A DNA stretch of 64,000 nucleotides from CAZEVY01 sp964515555 (GCA_964515555.1 CAZEVY010000013.1:1-64000); one strand, 5' to 3'. Shown: positions 1-8,687, counted from the stretch's first letter. Notes: generated by a model not told the origin, from the letters alone. A program made the numbers and translations.

Positions 1-485
1 ACACCGACCCGGCGCCGGCGACCACGTTCGCGCACCTGGACGCGACGACCAATCTCTCGCGCGCGCTGGTCGAGCTCGGCATCTATCCGGCGGTCGACCC
101 GCTGGCGTCCACCTCGCGCATCCTCGATCCGCGCATCGTCGGCGACGAGCACTACAACACTGCCATCGCCGTGAAGCAAATTCTCCAGCGCTACAAGGAT
201 CTTCAGGACATCATCGCGATTCTCGGAATCGACGAGCTGTCGGAGGACGATAAGCTCACGGTGGGCCGCGCGCGCAAGGTGCAGCGCTTCCTCTCGCAGC
301 CCTTCTTCGTGACGACCGTGTTCACGGGCCGCGCCGGCAAGTACGTGAAGCTGGCCGACACGGTGCGCGGGTTCAAGGAGATCGTCGAGGGCAAACACGA
401 CGACATCCCCGAGCAGGCCTTCCTGTTGCAGGGCACCATCGAGGACGTGCGCGAGGAGGCCGCGCGCATGGCGAAAGCGGGCTGA
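1..485 (+). CDS. atpD: ATP synthase F1 subunit beta, C-terminal part
   Basis: This is the C-terminal 160 residues of the catalytic beta subunit of F1Fo ATP synthase; the gene begins before the window and its first complete codon here is at position 3. The visible protein starts in the nucleotide-binding domain (the DATTNLSRAL and GIYPAVDPLASTSR segments are hallmark beta-subunit sequence) and continues through the DELSEDDK region (the DELSEED-type loop that contacts epsilon and gamma) to the C-terminal helical bundle. The stop codon shares one base with the atpC start (TGATG), so the two genes are translationally coupled in the usual order beta-epsilon. Identification is secure; only the length is limited by the window edge. 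Confidence 0.97.
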   Translation, partial: TDPAPATTFAHLDATTNLSRALVELGIYPAVDPLASTSRILDPRIVGDEHYNTAIAVKQILQRYKDLQDIIAILGIDELSEDDKLTVGRARKVQRFLSQPFFVTTVFTGRAGKYVKLADTVRGFKEIVEGKHDDIPEQAFLLQGTIEDVREEAARMAKAG

Positions 486-883
486 TGTCGACGTTTCTGC
501 TCGAGATCGCGACGCCCGAGCGGCTGCTGGTGCGCGAGCCGGTGGCCGAGGCGCAGATACCGGCGTCGAACGGCTACCTGGGCGTGCTGCCGGAGCACGC
601 GCCGCTTCTGGCGGAGCTGGGGATCGGCGAGCTCACGTATTCATCCGACGGCCGGCCCCGCGGCGTCGTCGTGCACTGCGGCTTCGTCGAGGTGCGGCCG
701 GATCACGTGCGGGTGGTGACGGATCGCGCCGAGCGTGCCGATGAGATCGACGTGGCGCGGGCGCGCAAGGCGCTGGAGCGCGCGGCGGACCGGCTGGCGC
801 ACGACGCCGGGGTCGACGTGGCGCGCGCGTTGAACGCGATGAAGCGCGCCGAGGCGCGCCTGGCGGCGGCCGGGCGGAAGTAG
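485..883 (+). CDS. atpC: ATP synthase F1 subunit epsilon
   Basis: This 132-residue protein is the epsilon subunit of F1Fo ATP synthase, which links the rotor to F1 and inhibits ATP hydrolysis. The N-terminal part (about residues 1-85) is the beta-sandwich, with the typical FLLEIATPERLLV start, a GYLGVLPEHAPLLAELGIGEL motif and the VHCGFVEVRPDHVRVV strand. Residues 90-132 form the helical hairpin (two Ala/Arg-rich helices). The length matches the family. It starts on the last base of the atpD stop codon and closes the operon; the next gene lies 21 nt downstream and is unrelated. The extreme Ala/Arg bias of the C-terminal helices fits the high GC of the region. Confidence 0.96.
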   Translation: MSTFLLEIATPERLLVREPVAEAQIPASNGYLGVLPEHAPLLAELGIGELTYSSDGRPRGVVVHCGFVEVRPDHVRVVTDRAERADEIDVARARKALERAADRLAHDAGVDVARALNAMKRAEARLAAAGRK

Positions 884-904
884 TTCGCATCGCGTGTTAC
901 CTTC

Positions 905-1416
905 ATGGTGACGGCGATGTCGACGCAGTCCACACCGTTCCTCACTCCCGAGCAGTACCTGGAGATCGAGAACAACGCCGAGCACAAGAGCGAGTACGTC
1001 AATGGCGAGGTGCTCGCCATGGCGGGAGCCCCAATCAGGCACGTTGGGCTCGTTGGCAACATCGGAGCCGCCGCCATGGGACGCCTGCGAGGTAGCGGAT
1101 GCCGGACCTACTCGAGCAACCTGCGCCTTCGCGTGAAATGGGCGAATCTATTCACATACCCCGACGTCATGATCGTGTGCGCAGAGCCGGTGGTTTCCGA
1201 CGTCGACCCGAACGCGATCGTAACCCGGTAGCAATCATCGAAGTGCTGTCGCCGTCGACCGAAGCCTGGGACCGCGGCCGCACGCTCGTCGAGCACTACA
1301 CGCCCCAGCCCGATGGCGCGACCTGGTCGCTCACCGACGTCTCCGATCCGGGCGGCGTCGTCCGGCTCGCCTCAGTCGGCATCGAGCTTCCGATGACCGA
1401 AATCTACGAAGCGTGA
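905..1416 (+). pseudogene. Uma2 family (DUF820) endonuclease-fold protein, broken
   Basis: Two overlapping frames together reconstruct a Uma2-family (PD-(D/E)XK restriction-endonuclease fold, function unknown) protein. Frame one (905-1231) gives the N-terminal part with TPEQYLEIE, YVNGEVLAMAGA, SNLRLRVKW and the acidic YPDVMIV motif, then reaches a stop right after DPNAIVTR. The next motif, NPVAIIEVLSPSTEAWDRG, is encoded one frame over, so there is a frameshift near 1215-1225. After DRG the protein jumps directly to RTLVEHYTPQPDG, so about 20-25 residues normally found between these blocks (the hydrophobic YxxxPSLREYVLVxQ-type segment) are missing. With a frameshift plus an internal deletion the gene is almost certainly dead. 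A TGTTACCTT extended -10-like element at 895 would favour the ATG at 917 as the old start. Confidence 0.8.
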
Positions 1417-1422
1417 CCCCCC

Positions 1423-3810
1423 TCAGCGTGCGGCGACCGTGCGCTTCGGCTTCACCCGCACCAGCACCGGCTCGGTCGCGGCGAACGCATTCTGCTGCGG
1501 CGACCGCGTTTCCACCGCGCCCGAGAGGTAAATGTAGCGCTCGATCGGCTGCGCATTCGGCAGCGCCCACAGCTTGAACGGCCGCACCGTCTCGTCCTCG
1601 TTCACCAGCACGCCGTTCAATCCCGAGTCTGTCACGCGCACCAGGTTCGGAAGATCGCGCACCTGCACCGGGATGCGTCCGGCGAAGCCGTTGTGCCGCT
1701 TCGCCGCCACCGTCACCTCCACCGTCTCGCCCGGCTCCAGCTCCACCACCTTCGTCACCGTCTGCATCGAAACGTCCGCCGGCGGCGCCAGCGCGATCAG
1801 TTTCGTCGCATCCTCGGGACTCGCCCGATGCACGACCTCGCGGCCGCCCGCCGACGCCTTGCCGACCACCTCGAGCGGCGCGGGCCGATCGAGGCGCGCA
1901 TCGGCCGCCGCGGAGAGCAGCAGCGTCGCGCTGTCGTGTCCGGCCGGAATCGCGTTGGTAGTGGCCGACACGCCCGCCGGGAGATTCGCCAGCGTCAAAG
2001 CTATCGGTCCGTCGAAGCCGTCCATGCGAAATGCCGTCACCGTGATGGGGATGGTCCCGCCGCGCGGGACATTCGCGTTGCGCGGCGCGACGCTCAGCCG
2101 GAAATCGGGACGCGGCTCGCGAATCGTCAGCCGATAGGCGAAGTCGTCGCCGCCGAAGCCGCGCACGTCGCGCAAGCGCACGATGTAGTCGCCGTCAGCC
2201 GGCACGGTGAAGTCGAGATACGAATCCTTGCCGTAGCCCGGGCCGCCGTCGTCGTTGCGATAGGTCAGGCGCACCAGCGGCAGGCCGTTCGGCGCGAAGC
2301 GAGCTCCCGGCGGATGAATCTGCACCTTGTAGACGGCGCGGTCGACGCCGTGCGCCTCGGGCGTGGTGCCGAAGAATCCGCGGCGCTGGCCGCCGAAGCC
2401 CTCCACCACCATGTCCTCGTCGGGACCATCGGGCACTTCCTCGACGCGGCCGATCTCGCCGCCGGTCATCACGTAGTCGCCGGCGTTCAGCATGTTCCAC
2501 GACTGGATGCGCATGCCGCGCTGGTCCGAGCTATGGTCGCGCAGGACAAGGAACGTCTCCCACACCGCGCGAACCGTCGCCCGCTCGATCGGCTTCCCCG
2601 CCCCGTCCAGCACCTCGACGAGCGAATCGAGCTCCGAGCCGAGCCGCTTCGCGTTGACCTCGAAAACTACCGTCTGCCCCTTGCGCGCGGCGAAGCGGAA
2701 GTAATTCTCCACCGGCAGCCCGCGCTCCGGCGCCGCGATCCTGCCGTTGATCGTCACCGGCAGCGCGACCTTCTGCGCCGACGCGATCGCGCGGTTCGTT
2801 CCCGCCGACTCCACCTCCGGCTCTTCGCCGATCGCCAGGCGCACTTCGTTGAACGCGTAGCCCGACGGCGCGCGATGCCGCACGATCGCGGCGCTCTCGT
2901 CGCGCGGCGACGGCTCGCCCTTCACGCCGATCTCACCGGCGCCGAGATTGAAGCCGCGCAGCGCGACGCGGCGCTCCCCGCCGCGCCGAACGCCGAGCGG
3001 ATAGGCCGACACCGCCACCGGCAGCTTGCCGACGATGACGCGGTAGAAGTTCGCCGCGCGGCCGCTCGACTCGTAGTCGCCGATGCGGACGTAGTAGGTT
3101 CCCGCCTTCTCGAAGCGGTGCGCGAAGCGCGCGACCGTGGGCCCGCCGTCGTAGCCGGTCTCGCGCACGACGTTGAGCGCATCGTCGAGCAGCCGGATCA
3201 CCGGCTGAAGCTGCGAGCCGAGCATCGCCGCGCCGTCGAAGAACACCAGCTCGTCGCCGGCCTGGACGCGAACCTTGAAGTGATCGACGTCGCCGGGCCG
3301 CGCGATGGCGCCCGCGAGAATCGAGGGCAGAAAAGTCTCGAAGGCGTTCTCGGGCGTGTCGTTCGGTTCGCGGTCGGGACTCTCGCCGTAGTACGGTTCC
3401 ACCAGGAACGCGCCTTCGGGCGAGAGGCCGAGCGGCGTCACCAGGCGAAAGCTCACGCGTCCGACGTTGGCGGCCGGGTCGACGTCGATCTCGACGGTCA
3501 CCTGGTTGCGCGGTGGAAGCGGCCCGACGTCGATGGTCGAGGGCGTGCCGTTGGAACCGAGTCGGATATCGGGGAGGTCGGGCAGTTCCTTCACGCGCAG
3601 GATGCGGCCGGTGATGCCCGGCTCGCTGAAGTGAATCGACGAGGCGCCCGCGAGGTTCAGCCCCTCCACGGTCATCTCGACCGTCGTGCCGCGGGAAACT
3701 CCCTGCGGCGTGACGACGTTCAGCGTCGGCGGCGTAATGCGCGGTCCCGCCGGCGGCGGGCTTTGTGCGAACAGCGCCGTGGCGGCGAGTGCGAGGATTG
3801 CGCGTCTCAT
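1423..3810 (-). CDS. Secreted PPC-domain protein with TIG-like N-terminus
   Basis: A 795-residue exported protein. Residues 1-17 are a signal peptide (MRRAILALAATALFAQ). Residues about 25-110 form an IPT/TIG-like beta-sandwich (TPQGVSRGTTVEMTVEGLNL). Two or three PPC (bacterial pre-peptidase C-terminal) domains follow; the clearest lies at about 145-250 (DREPNDTPENAF, then VDHFKVRVQAGDELVFF and GTYYVRIGDY), and a second around 345-560 ends in DYIVRLRDVRGFGGDDFAYRLTI. The last 200 residues are further Ig-like strands. It is the last gene of a three-gene minus-strand operon; its ATG follows the upstream stop codon directly. Proteins with this architecture accompany PSCyt1/DUF1549 genes in Acidobacteria and Planctomycetes. 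A role in extracellular substrate binding is likely, but the substrate is unknown. Confidence 0.85.
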   Translation of the reverse strand: MRRAILALAATALFAQSPPPAGPRITPPTLNVVTPQGVSRGTTVEMTVEGLNLAGASSIHFSEPGITGRILRVKELPDLPDIRLGSNGTPSTIDVGPLPPRNQVTVEIDVDPAANVGRVSFRLVTPLGLSPEGAFLVEPYYGESPDREPNDTPENAFETFLPSILAGAIARPGDVDHFKVRVQAGDELVFFDGAAMLGSQLQPVIRLLDDALNVVRETGYDGGPTVARFAHRFEKAGTYYVRIGDYESSGRAANFYRVIVGKLPVAVSAYPLGVRRGGERRVALRGFNLGAGEIGVKGEPSPRDESAAIVRHRAPSGYAFNEVRLAIGEEPEVESAGTNRAIASAQKVALPVTINGRIAAPERGLPVENYFRFAARKGQTVVFEVNAKRLGSELDSLVEVLDGAGKPIERATVRAVWETFLVLRDHSSDQRGMRIQSWNMLNAGDYVMTGGEIGRVEEVPDGPDEDMVVEGFGGQRRGFFGTTPEAHGVDRAVYKVQIHPPGARFAPNGLPLVRLTYRNDDGGPGYGKDSYLDFTVPADGDYIVRLRDVRGFGGDDFAYRLTIREPRPDFRLSVAPRNANVPRGGTIPITVTAFRMDGFDGPIALTLANLPAGVSATTNAIPAGHDSATLLLSAAADARLDRPAPLEVVGKASAGGREVVHRASPEDATKLIALAPPADVSMQTVTKVVELEPGETVEVTVAAKRHNGFAGRIPVQVRDLPNLVRVTDSGLNGVLVNEDETVRPFKLWALPNAQPIERYIYLSGAVETRSPQQNAFAATEPVLVRVKPKRTVAAR

Positions 3811-5109
3811 TCAGTTCCCCTTGGCTTGCGCGGAGCGGGCCACCGGCACCAACGCCAGCGATCCGTCAAAACGTCCCACCGCGACCACCGATCCGTCCGG
3901 CGAAAACTCCAGGCCGAAGGCCCAGTCCGATTGGCCGGGCAGCGCCTGAAGTTCGCTCAGATCGGCGGCGCGGAACATCTTCAATGTACGATCGGCGGAC
4001 GACGACACCAGCGTGCGGCCGTCGGGCGACCAGGCCAGGCGCAGGATCGCGTCCTCATGCGCCATCAGCGACTCGACCAGCGTGCCCCCGGTCTCACCGA
4101 GCGTCCAGATCCGAATCGTCTTGTCGAGTCCCCCGGCGGCGACCTTCGTGCCGGCCGGGTCGAGCGCCAGAGCGTTGATTCCGTCGAGCGGCTCTGAGAA
4201 CGAATACAGCCGAACGCCCGTTGACGGGTCCCACACCTTGATGCTGCGGTCGGCGGCGCCGGAGACCAGCCGCTTGCCGTCGGGCGTGAACGCCAGCGCG
4301 TAGACCGCGTCGATGTGGTCCTTCAGCGTGCGGACCTCGGCGCCGGTCGAGGCGTCCCACAATTTGATCAGCTTGTCGTAGCTCGCCGTCGCGAGCCAGC
4401 GCCCGTCCGGCGAAAACGCGATGGCGTAAATCGCGTCGTCGTGGCCGGAGATCGTCGCGGCGACGGCGCGCGTCTCGACGTTCCAGATCTTCACTTCTCC
4501 CCGGCGAGCGGGCAGACCGCCGGCGGCGGCCAGCCAGCGGCCGTCGCGCGAGAAAGCCACCGCGCGCACTGCCGAGGCGTGTCCCGGGAGCGTGTGGGCG
4601 ACCGCGCCGCCGGGCGCGTGGAGTCTCGCTTCCTTATACCCGCCAGTGGCGATCCAGGTCCGCCGTGGATGCCAGGCGAGCGCGTAGATTTGCGGCTTCA
4701 CCGGACCCTTGGGCGCGACAACCGGTGCCGCGGCCGCCGACGACTCGCGCATCTTCGCGGCCTCGGTGGCGGAGGGCGGTTTCGCTCCCGCGTCGATCCA
4801 CTTGCGGATAACCTCGACCTCGCCCGCGGCCAGCGACGATCCGCCCATCGGCATCGCCGGCGTCGCCTTGCCCGTCAGCATGAGGATCAGCTTGCTCTCG
4901 GCGCTCCGCCCGGCGGCGATCACGGGGCCGTTGGCGCCGCCGCGCATCACGGCGTCGTAGTTGTCGGCCTCGAAACTGCCCATCTTCACGCCCGTCGCGT
5001 GACAGCCGGTGCAGCGCGCGGCGAAGATCGGCATGACGTCGCGCGCGAAGGAGACTTCCTGCGCGGAGGCCGCCGCAGCCATTAGAAAGGCGAACGCAAA
5101 GACGCCCAT
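3811..5109 (-). CDS. Cytochrome c (PSCyt1-like)/WD40 repeat protein
   Basis: A 432-residue exported protein. The ATG at 5109 is chosen because it gives a signal peptide (MGVFAFAFLMAAAASAQ) and overlaps the upstream stop by one base; the open frame further upstream is antisense shadow. Residues about 18-110 are a planctomycete-type cytochrome c domain with a haem motif CTGCHATG and a distal Met-containing segment (KATPAMPMGGSSLA). From about 140 to the end there are seven WD40 repeats forming a beta-propeller (for example GHDDAIYAIAFSPDGRWLA and DHIDAVYALAFTPDGKRLV). It is the middle gene of the operon with the DUF1549 protein and the PPC protein. The cytochrome domain suggests periplasmic electron transfer or haem binding and the propeller a scaffold; the true substrate is unknown. 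Confidence 0.9.
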   Translation of the reverse strand: MGVFAFAFLMAAAASAQEVSFARDVMPIFAARCTGCHATGVKMGSFEADNYDAVMRGGANGPVIAAGRSAESKLILMLTGKATPAMPMGGSSLAAGEVEVIRKWIDAGAKPPSATEAAKMRESSAAAAPVVAPKGPVKPQIYALAWHPRRTWIATGGYKEARLHAPGGAVAHTLPGHASAVRAVAFSRDGRWLAAAGGLPARRGEVKIWNVETRAVAATISGHDDAIYAIAFSPDGRWLATASYDKLIKLWDASTGAEVRTLKDHIDAVYALAFTPDGKRLVSGAADRSIKVWDPSTGVRLYSFSEPLDGINALALDPAGTKVAAGGLDKTIRIWTLGETGGTLVESLMAHEDAILRLAWSPDGRTLVSSSADRTLKMFRAADLSELQALPGQSDWAFGLEFSPDGSVVAVGRFDGSLALVPVARSAQAKGN

Positions 5110-7547
5110 CAGTGGTTGAACAGAAATTCCTTGCTGGTCATCATCGACCAGGCCAGATCCTCGACCGCCTGCCGCCGCGCCTCCCGCATCGCCTCCGCCG
5201 ACCCCGTCGCCAGGCGCGACTTGGCCAGCGCCTCGACCATGTCCTTGCGCTCCTGCTCGCCCGGATAGCGGCCGTACGCCGAGAGGTGCAGCAGTTCGGC
5301 GACTCGCGCGTCCGACAATCCGAGCTTCAGCATCAGCGCGAGATTGCCGTCGGCGGCGCTCAGCTTGCGATTCAGCGTGTCGCCGTTTATGACGTGCAGC
5401 GCCTGCGATATGCTCGGGTCGCTCGACCGCTCCGCCACGTCGCAGACGATGCGCTCGGGCCGCCCGAACACCGAAAGAAAGCGCGACGCCACGCGCACAT
5501 CGGGCAACTGCATGGCGCGCGTGCCCACCGGAAAGCCTCCGAACGCGGTCGGCACGCCCGTCACCTGCGACATGGCGTCGAGAATCACCTCCGCCGGCAG
5601 CCGCTTGACGATGTACTTCGAGTAGAAAACGTTGTCCTGCGCGTTGGTCGCGTTCGCCTCCGACGTCAGTTGATACGTCGCCGAGTTCATGATCGTGCGG
5701 ATCAGCCGCTTCACGTCGAAGCCGCCCGCGACGAAGTCCTTCGTCAGCGCGGCCAGCAGCTCCTCGTTCGACGCCGGATTCGTCGCGCGCACGTCGTCGA
5801 CCGGGTGGCACAGCCCGCGCCCCATCAATGCGCCCCACACGCGATTCACGATCGATCGCGCGAAGTATTCGTTCTTGGGGTCGGTGAGCCACTGCGCGAA
5901 GTGCAGGCGGCGGTCGTCAGCCGAATCGAGCGCCACCGGCGTGCCGTCGAGCGGCGCCGGCGGCAGCGGCCGCAGCAGCCGCGGATGGTTGATGTCGCCC
6001 GACGCCTTCGCGTAGACGACCGTCTCGCCGGGCCGGTCGCCGCTCTTGAGGCCGACGCGCGAGAACAGATTCGCGAACTGGTAGTACTGCCGCTGCGTCC
6101 ACTTTTCGAGCGGATGGTTGTGGCAGCGCGCGCAGGTGAGACGCTGCCCGAGGAACGCCTGCGTGACGTTCTCGCTCAGCTCCACCGTGTCCTTGTGCAG
6201 CACGAAGTAGTTCAGCGCGCCGTTCTGGCGGCTCGATCCCGACGACGTGAAGATCTCGCGCGCGAACCCGTCCCAGGGCTTATTCGACTTCACGCTGTCG
6301 CGAATCCAGTGGTAGAACGACCACATGGCGTTCGCGCCGATCTTGCGCGAGGAGACCAGCAGCAGGTCGCTCCACTGGTAGGCCCAGTAGTCGGCGTACT
6401 CGTCGCGATCGAGCAGCCGCTCGATCAGCTTCGCGCGCTTGTCGGGCGCCCGATCGGCGAGAAACTCCTCCACTTCGCCGGCGGTCGGAAGAATGCCGGC
6501 AGCGTCGAGAAAGGCCCGGCGGATGAAGACTTCGTCCGCCGCTTGTGACGACGGTGCGAGATTCAGGCTCTTCCACTTCGCGGCGGCCAGGTCGTCGATG
6601 AAGTTGCGCCTCGGAAACTTCGTGTAGAGCGATGCGTCGACCGCGTTGTCGAAGGGCACGGTCAGCCGCGCGTAGAGCACGCGGCTCGCGTACCAGAGCG
6701 TCACGGCAGCCTCGCCGCGCCCGTTCATCTTGACGCGTCCGTAGTCGTCGACCGAGGCGACGCCCTCGTTGTTGGAGCTGTACTTGACCCATCGCGTGAC
6801 GTCGGCGACCGCGCCATCCGTGTAGCGCGCCCGGACCACCAGTTGCTGCTCCGAGCCGGGCTTCAGCACGGCGGCGGCCGGGTAGACTTCCAGGGCGACC
6901 ACGTCGGTGTCCTTCGCCTCCGGCGGCGGCGCGCCCGCGGCGATCCACTCGGCGACGATGCGGTAGTCGAGCGAATCGGCGGCGAAACGCTTGCCGCCCC
7001 CGTGCGGAATCGCGAAGGTCGCTTTCTGGAGGATGAGGCTCGACGCCGGCTCGGCCAGCGTGACGCGCCGTCCGGACGACTGCCGCGTCAGCGTGTCGTA
7101 GTCGACCTCCGGGTCGTAGCCGCGAAGCGTGAGCTTGAATCCGTTCTTGCCGGCGAGCGCGCCGTGGCAGGCGCCCTGGTTGCAGCCGGCCTTCGTCATC
7201 ACCGGGATGACGTGATTGCGGAAACTCCACTCGAAGGGCGACTTCGCATCGCGCACACGGATCTTCGCCGTGGCGGTCAGGCCATTGGCACGCGCGGTGA
7301 CCACGGCCTCGCCGTCGCCGACGGGCCGCACGATGCCGCTCGCGTCCACCAGCGCGACCGCCGGATTTGACGACGACCAGCGCGCGTTGCGCGTCCAGTC
7401 TTCCTGTACAACGCCGGCCGATGACTGCGCCAGGAGCTGGTGCCGGGCCTCGGGCCCGCGGAGCTCGATGCTCTCGGGCAGGACGGCAAGCTTCGGCGTC
7501 TGCGCTGCAACGGCGAAGGTGAATAGGAGGAGCGTCGTGGCTCGCAT
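5109..7547 (-). CDS. DUF1549/DUF1553 protein with Ig-like and PSCyt1-like regions
   Basis: An 812-residue exported protein that opens a three-gene minus-strand operon. Residues 1-16 are a signal peptide. About 25-100 is a bacterial Ig-like (Big2) domain (RWSSSNPAVALVDASGIV). About 110-205 is the cytochrome-like region with CNQGACHG and the GFKLTLRGYDPEVDY motif typical of the family. A second Ig-like domain (KYSSNNEGVASVDDYGRV) precedes DUF1549 (about 310-500, with YWAYQWSDLLLVSS and RCHNHPLEKWTQRQYYQ, including a second CxxCH-type motif CARCHNHP). DUF1553 follows to the end (NRVWGALMGRGL, MNSATYQLTSEAN, FGRPERIVCDVAERSSDPSI). This domain order is standard in Planctomycetes and Acidobacteria, where the genes are linked to surface or periplasmic polymer use, but the biochemical role is not established. 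Confidence 0.92.
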   Translation of the reverse strand: MRATTLLLFTFAVAAQTPKLAVLPESIELRGPEARHQLLAQSSAGVVQEDWTRNARWSSSNPAVALVDASGIVRPVGDGEAVVTARANGLTATAKIRVRDAKSPFEWSFRNHVIPVMTKAGCNQGACHGALAGKNGFKLTLRGYDPEVDYDTLTRQSSGRRVTLAEPASSLILQKATFAIPHGGGKRFAADSLDYRIVAEWIAAGAPPPEAKDTDVVALEVYPAAAVLKPGSEQQLVVRARYTDGAVADVTRWVKYSSNNEGVASVDDYGRVKMNGRGEAAVTLWYASRVLYARLTVPFDNAVDASLYTKFPRRNFIDDLAAAKWKSLNLAPSSQAADEVFIRRAFLDAAGILPTAGEVEEFLADRAPDKRAKLIERLLDRDEYADYWAYQWSDLLLVSSRKIGANAMWSFYHWIRDSVKSNKPWDGFAREIFTSSGSSRQNGALNYFVLHKDTVELSENVTQAFLGQRLTCARCHNHPLEKWTQRQYYQFANLFSRVGLKSGDRPGETVVYAKASGDINHPRLLRPLPPAPLDGTPVALDSADDRRLHFAQWLTDPKNEYFARSIVNRVWGALMGRGLCHPVDDVRATNPASNEELLAALTKDFVAGGFDVKRLIRTIMNSATYQLTSEANATNAQDNVFYSKYIVKRLPAEVILDAMSQVTGVPTAFGGFPVGTRAMQLPDVRVASRFLSVFGRPERIVCDVAERSSDPSISQALHVINGDTLNRKLSAADGNLALMLKLGLSDARVAELLHLSAYGRYPGEQERKDMVEALAKSRLATGSAEAMREARRQAVEDLAWSMMTSKEFLFNH

Positions 7548-7580
7548 CGGGGTTTCTTAGAGTCTATCGCAACGCCGCGA

Positions 7581-7589
7581 TGTGTTACG
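7581..7589 (+). promoter_or_regulatory. Extended -10-like element before the first zinc-ribbon paralogue
   Basis: TGTTACGGT lies 12 nt before the GTG at 7601. The same position upstream of the second paralogue carries TGCTATGGT (8181-8189), followed in both cases by GCGGG. Conservation of this block across the duplicated genes, together with its match to the extended -10 pattern TGnTAnnnT, suggests a duplicated promoter giving short-leader transcripts. This is an inference from sequence alone. Confidence 0.4.
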
Positions 7590-7600
7590 GTGCGGGAAGC

Positions 7601-8101
7601 GTGGCGTCGAGGCCTGTCAAGACGTTTCTTCACCCAAACGGGCGGGATCGGATCGACCTGTCTTGCACGGGCCAAGGCCGCTATGGATTTCGCCTATGGC
7701 GGCGCGATAGCGGGCGATTTCGACTTGTGCGCAAGACGAGCGACCGAAGTTTCCGTACCTATCACGACGCTCTGGTTGCCGCGCAGGAGGAAACCGGGTG
7801 GCTGACCGCCGCTCTCGGCGCCGCTCCCAACATGAAACAGGTCGTCAACCCATTTCACTGTGAGACGTTCCGGGGGCTGGCGTTCCGGCGAGCCATCTAT
7901 ACGGAAGACGTATTCGGAGATCACGATCATTGCTCGGCGTGCACAACCAAACTCGCGGAGGCGGATTGGCCGGGTGTTGAACACGAGGGGTACGTGACGC
8001 GCGTCGAGTTCCCTCACGACTCCGGCCACGTTGAGTGGAGCTGGTTTTGTACGCGTTGCTTCCATGACCTTCGCGCCGAACTCCAGTTGCGTCTCGAATA
8101 G
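7601..8101 (+). CDS. Hypothetical zinc-ribbon-like protein, paralogue 1
   Basis: A protein of 166 residues that I do not recognise. The GTG at 7601 is preferred over the ATG at 7580 because the codons before it match the promoter-like block conserved in the second copy. The N-terminal half has FLHPNGRDRIDL and YGFRLWRRD, a beta-rich stretch; the C-terminal half has two paired-cysteine knuckles, CSACTTKLAEADWPG and CTRCFHDLRAEL, with nearby His residues (FGDHDHCSAC), which suggests one zinc site. It is followed 106 nt later by a paralogue with the same architecture and the same C-terminal ELQLRLE. It is transcribed away from the DUF1549 operon. Cytosolic location is likely since no signal peptide is seen. 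No function can be assigned. Confidence 0.65.
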   Translation: MASRPVKTFLHPNGRDRIDLSCTGQGRYGFRLWRRDSGRFRLVRKTSDRSFRTYHDALVAAQEETGWLTAALGAAPNMKQVVNPFHCETFRGLAFRRAIYTEDVFGDHDHCSACTTKLAEADWPGVEHEGYVTRVEFPHDSGHVEWSWFCTRCFHDLRAELQLRLE

Positions 8102-8180
8102 CGCGACCTTTGTCGCATTTAGAGATTTCGTCCTGCAATTGGATTTCGGGCTGCCGACTTCAGGGGCCATTCGAGGAATC

Positions 8181-8189
8181 TGCTATGGT
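8181..8189 (+). promoter_or_regulatory. Extended -10-like element before the second zinc-ribbon paralogue
   Basis: TGCTATGGT, a full match to TGnTAnnnT, lies 18 nt before the ATG at 8208 and corresponds to TGTTACGGT in front of the upstream paralogue. The conserved downstream GCGGG supports a shared, duplicated promoter. Confidence 0.45.
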
Positions 8190-8207
8190 GCGGGCAGAGG
8201 CTCTCGG

Positions 8208-8687
8208 ATGCAATCCATTCGGACATTCGTTCATCCGAACGGTCGCGAACAGGTCGAGATGATTCGCGACGGCGAGAGCTATGGATTTCAGCTATGGCGC
8301 CGCGAGAAGAAGCGACTCCGAATCGCACGCCAGCGTGATGCGCCGCGGTTCGCATCCTACGCCGAGGCATTGTACGCGGCGTCTGAGGAAGCCGGCTGGC
8401 TGGCGAAGGCCCTCTGCTCGCAAGGCGCATGCGGCGGCTACTTCGTCGAGGCACTGCGAGGGCTGACGTTTCGGTTCACCACTTATGAGGAGGCGTGCTT
8501 CGGGGACCACTACCATTGCGAATCCTGCGGAGCCAAACTGGCCGAGGCCGACTGGCCAGGGGTCCAGCACGAGGGTTATGTGACCGAGATCGAGGGACCG
8601 GAGGGTTCGGAGCGATTGTACTGGGAATGGCTCTGCATCAAGTGCTTCACGGATCTTCGCGACGAACTCCAGTTGCGCCTCGAGTAG
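8208..8687 (+). CDS. Hypothetical zinc-ribbon-like protein, paralogue 2
   Basis: A 159-residue protein paralogous to the gene at 7601. The start at ATG 8208 (MQSIRTFVHPNGREQ) lines up with the first copy; the longer open frame upstream covers the intergenic promoter region. Shared blocks are HPNGR, YGFxLWRR, a central EExGWL, FGDHxHCxxC, KLAEADWPG, HEGYVT, WxWxCxxCFxDLRxEL and the C-terminal ELQLRLE. Both CxxC knuckles (CESC, CIKC) are intact, which supports conserved metal binding after duplication. Differences concentrate in the middle (residues about 45-85). Function unknown. The 134 bp that follow, up to the ADOP gene, show no further gene. Confidence 0.7.
   Translation: MQSIRTFVHPNGREQVEMIRDGESYGFQLWRREKKRLRIARQRDAPRFASYAEALYAASEEAGWLAKALCSQGACGGYFVEALRGLTFRFTTYEEACFGDHYHCESCGAKLAEADWPGVQHEGYVTEIEGPEGSERLYWEWLCIKCFTDLRDELQLRLE

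Noticed and set aside
1693..4197. An 834-codon plus-strand frame and similar long frames at 8576-10660 (minus), 21108-23207 (minus) and 59920-61752 (plus)
   Set aside because: All are antisense to well-supported genes and have shadow composition.
5110..5892. N-terminal extension of the cytochrome/WD40 protein
   Set aside because: It overlaps the DUF1549 gene and looks like shadow; the ATG at 5109 gives a signal peptide and a one-base overlap with the previous stop.
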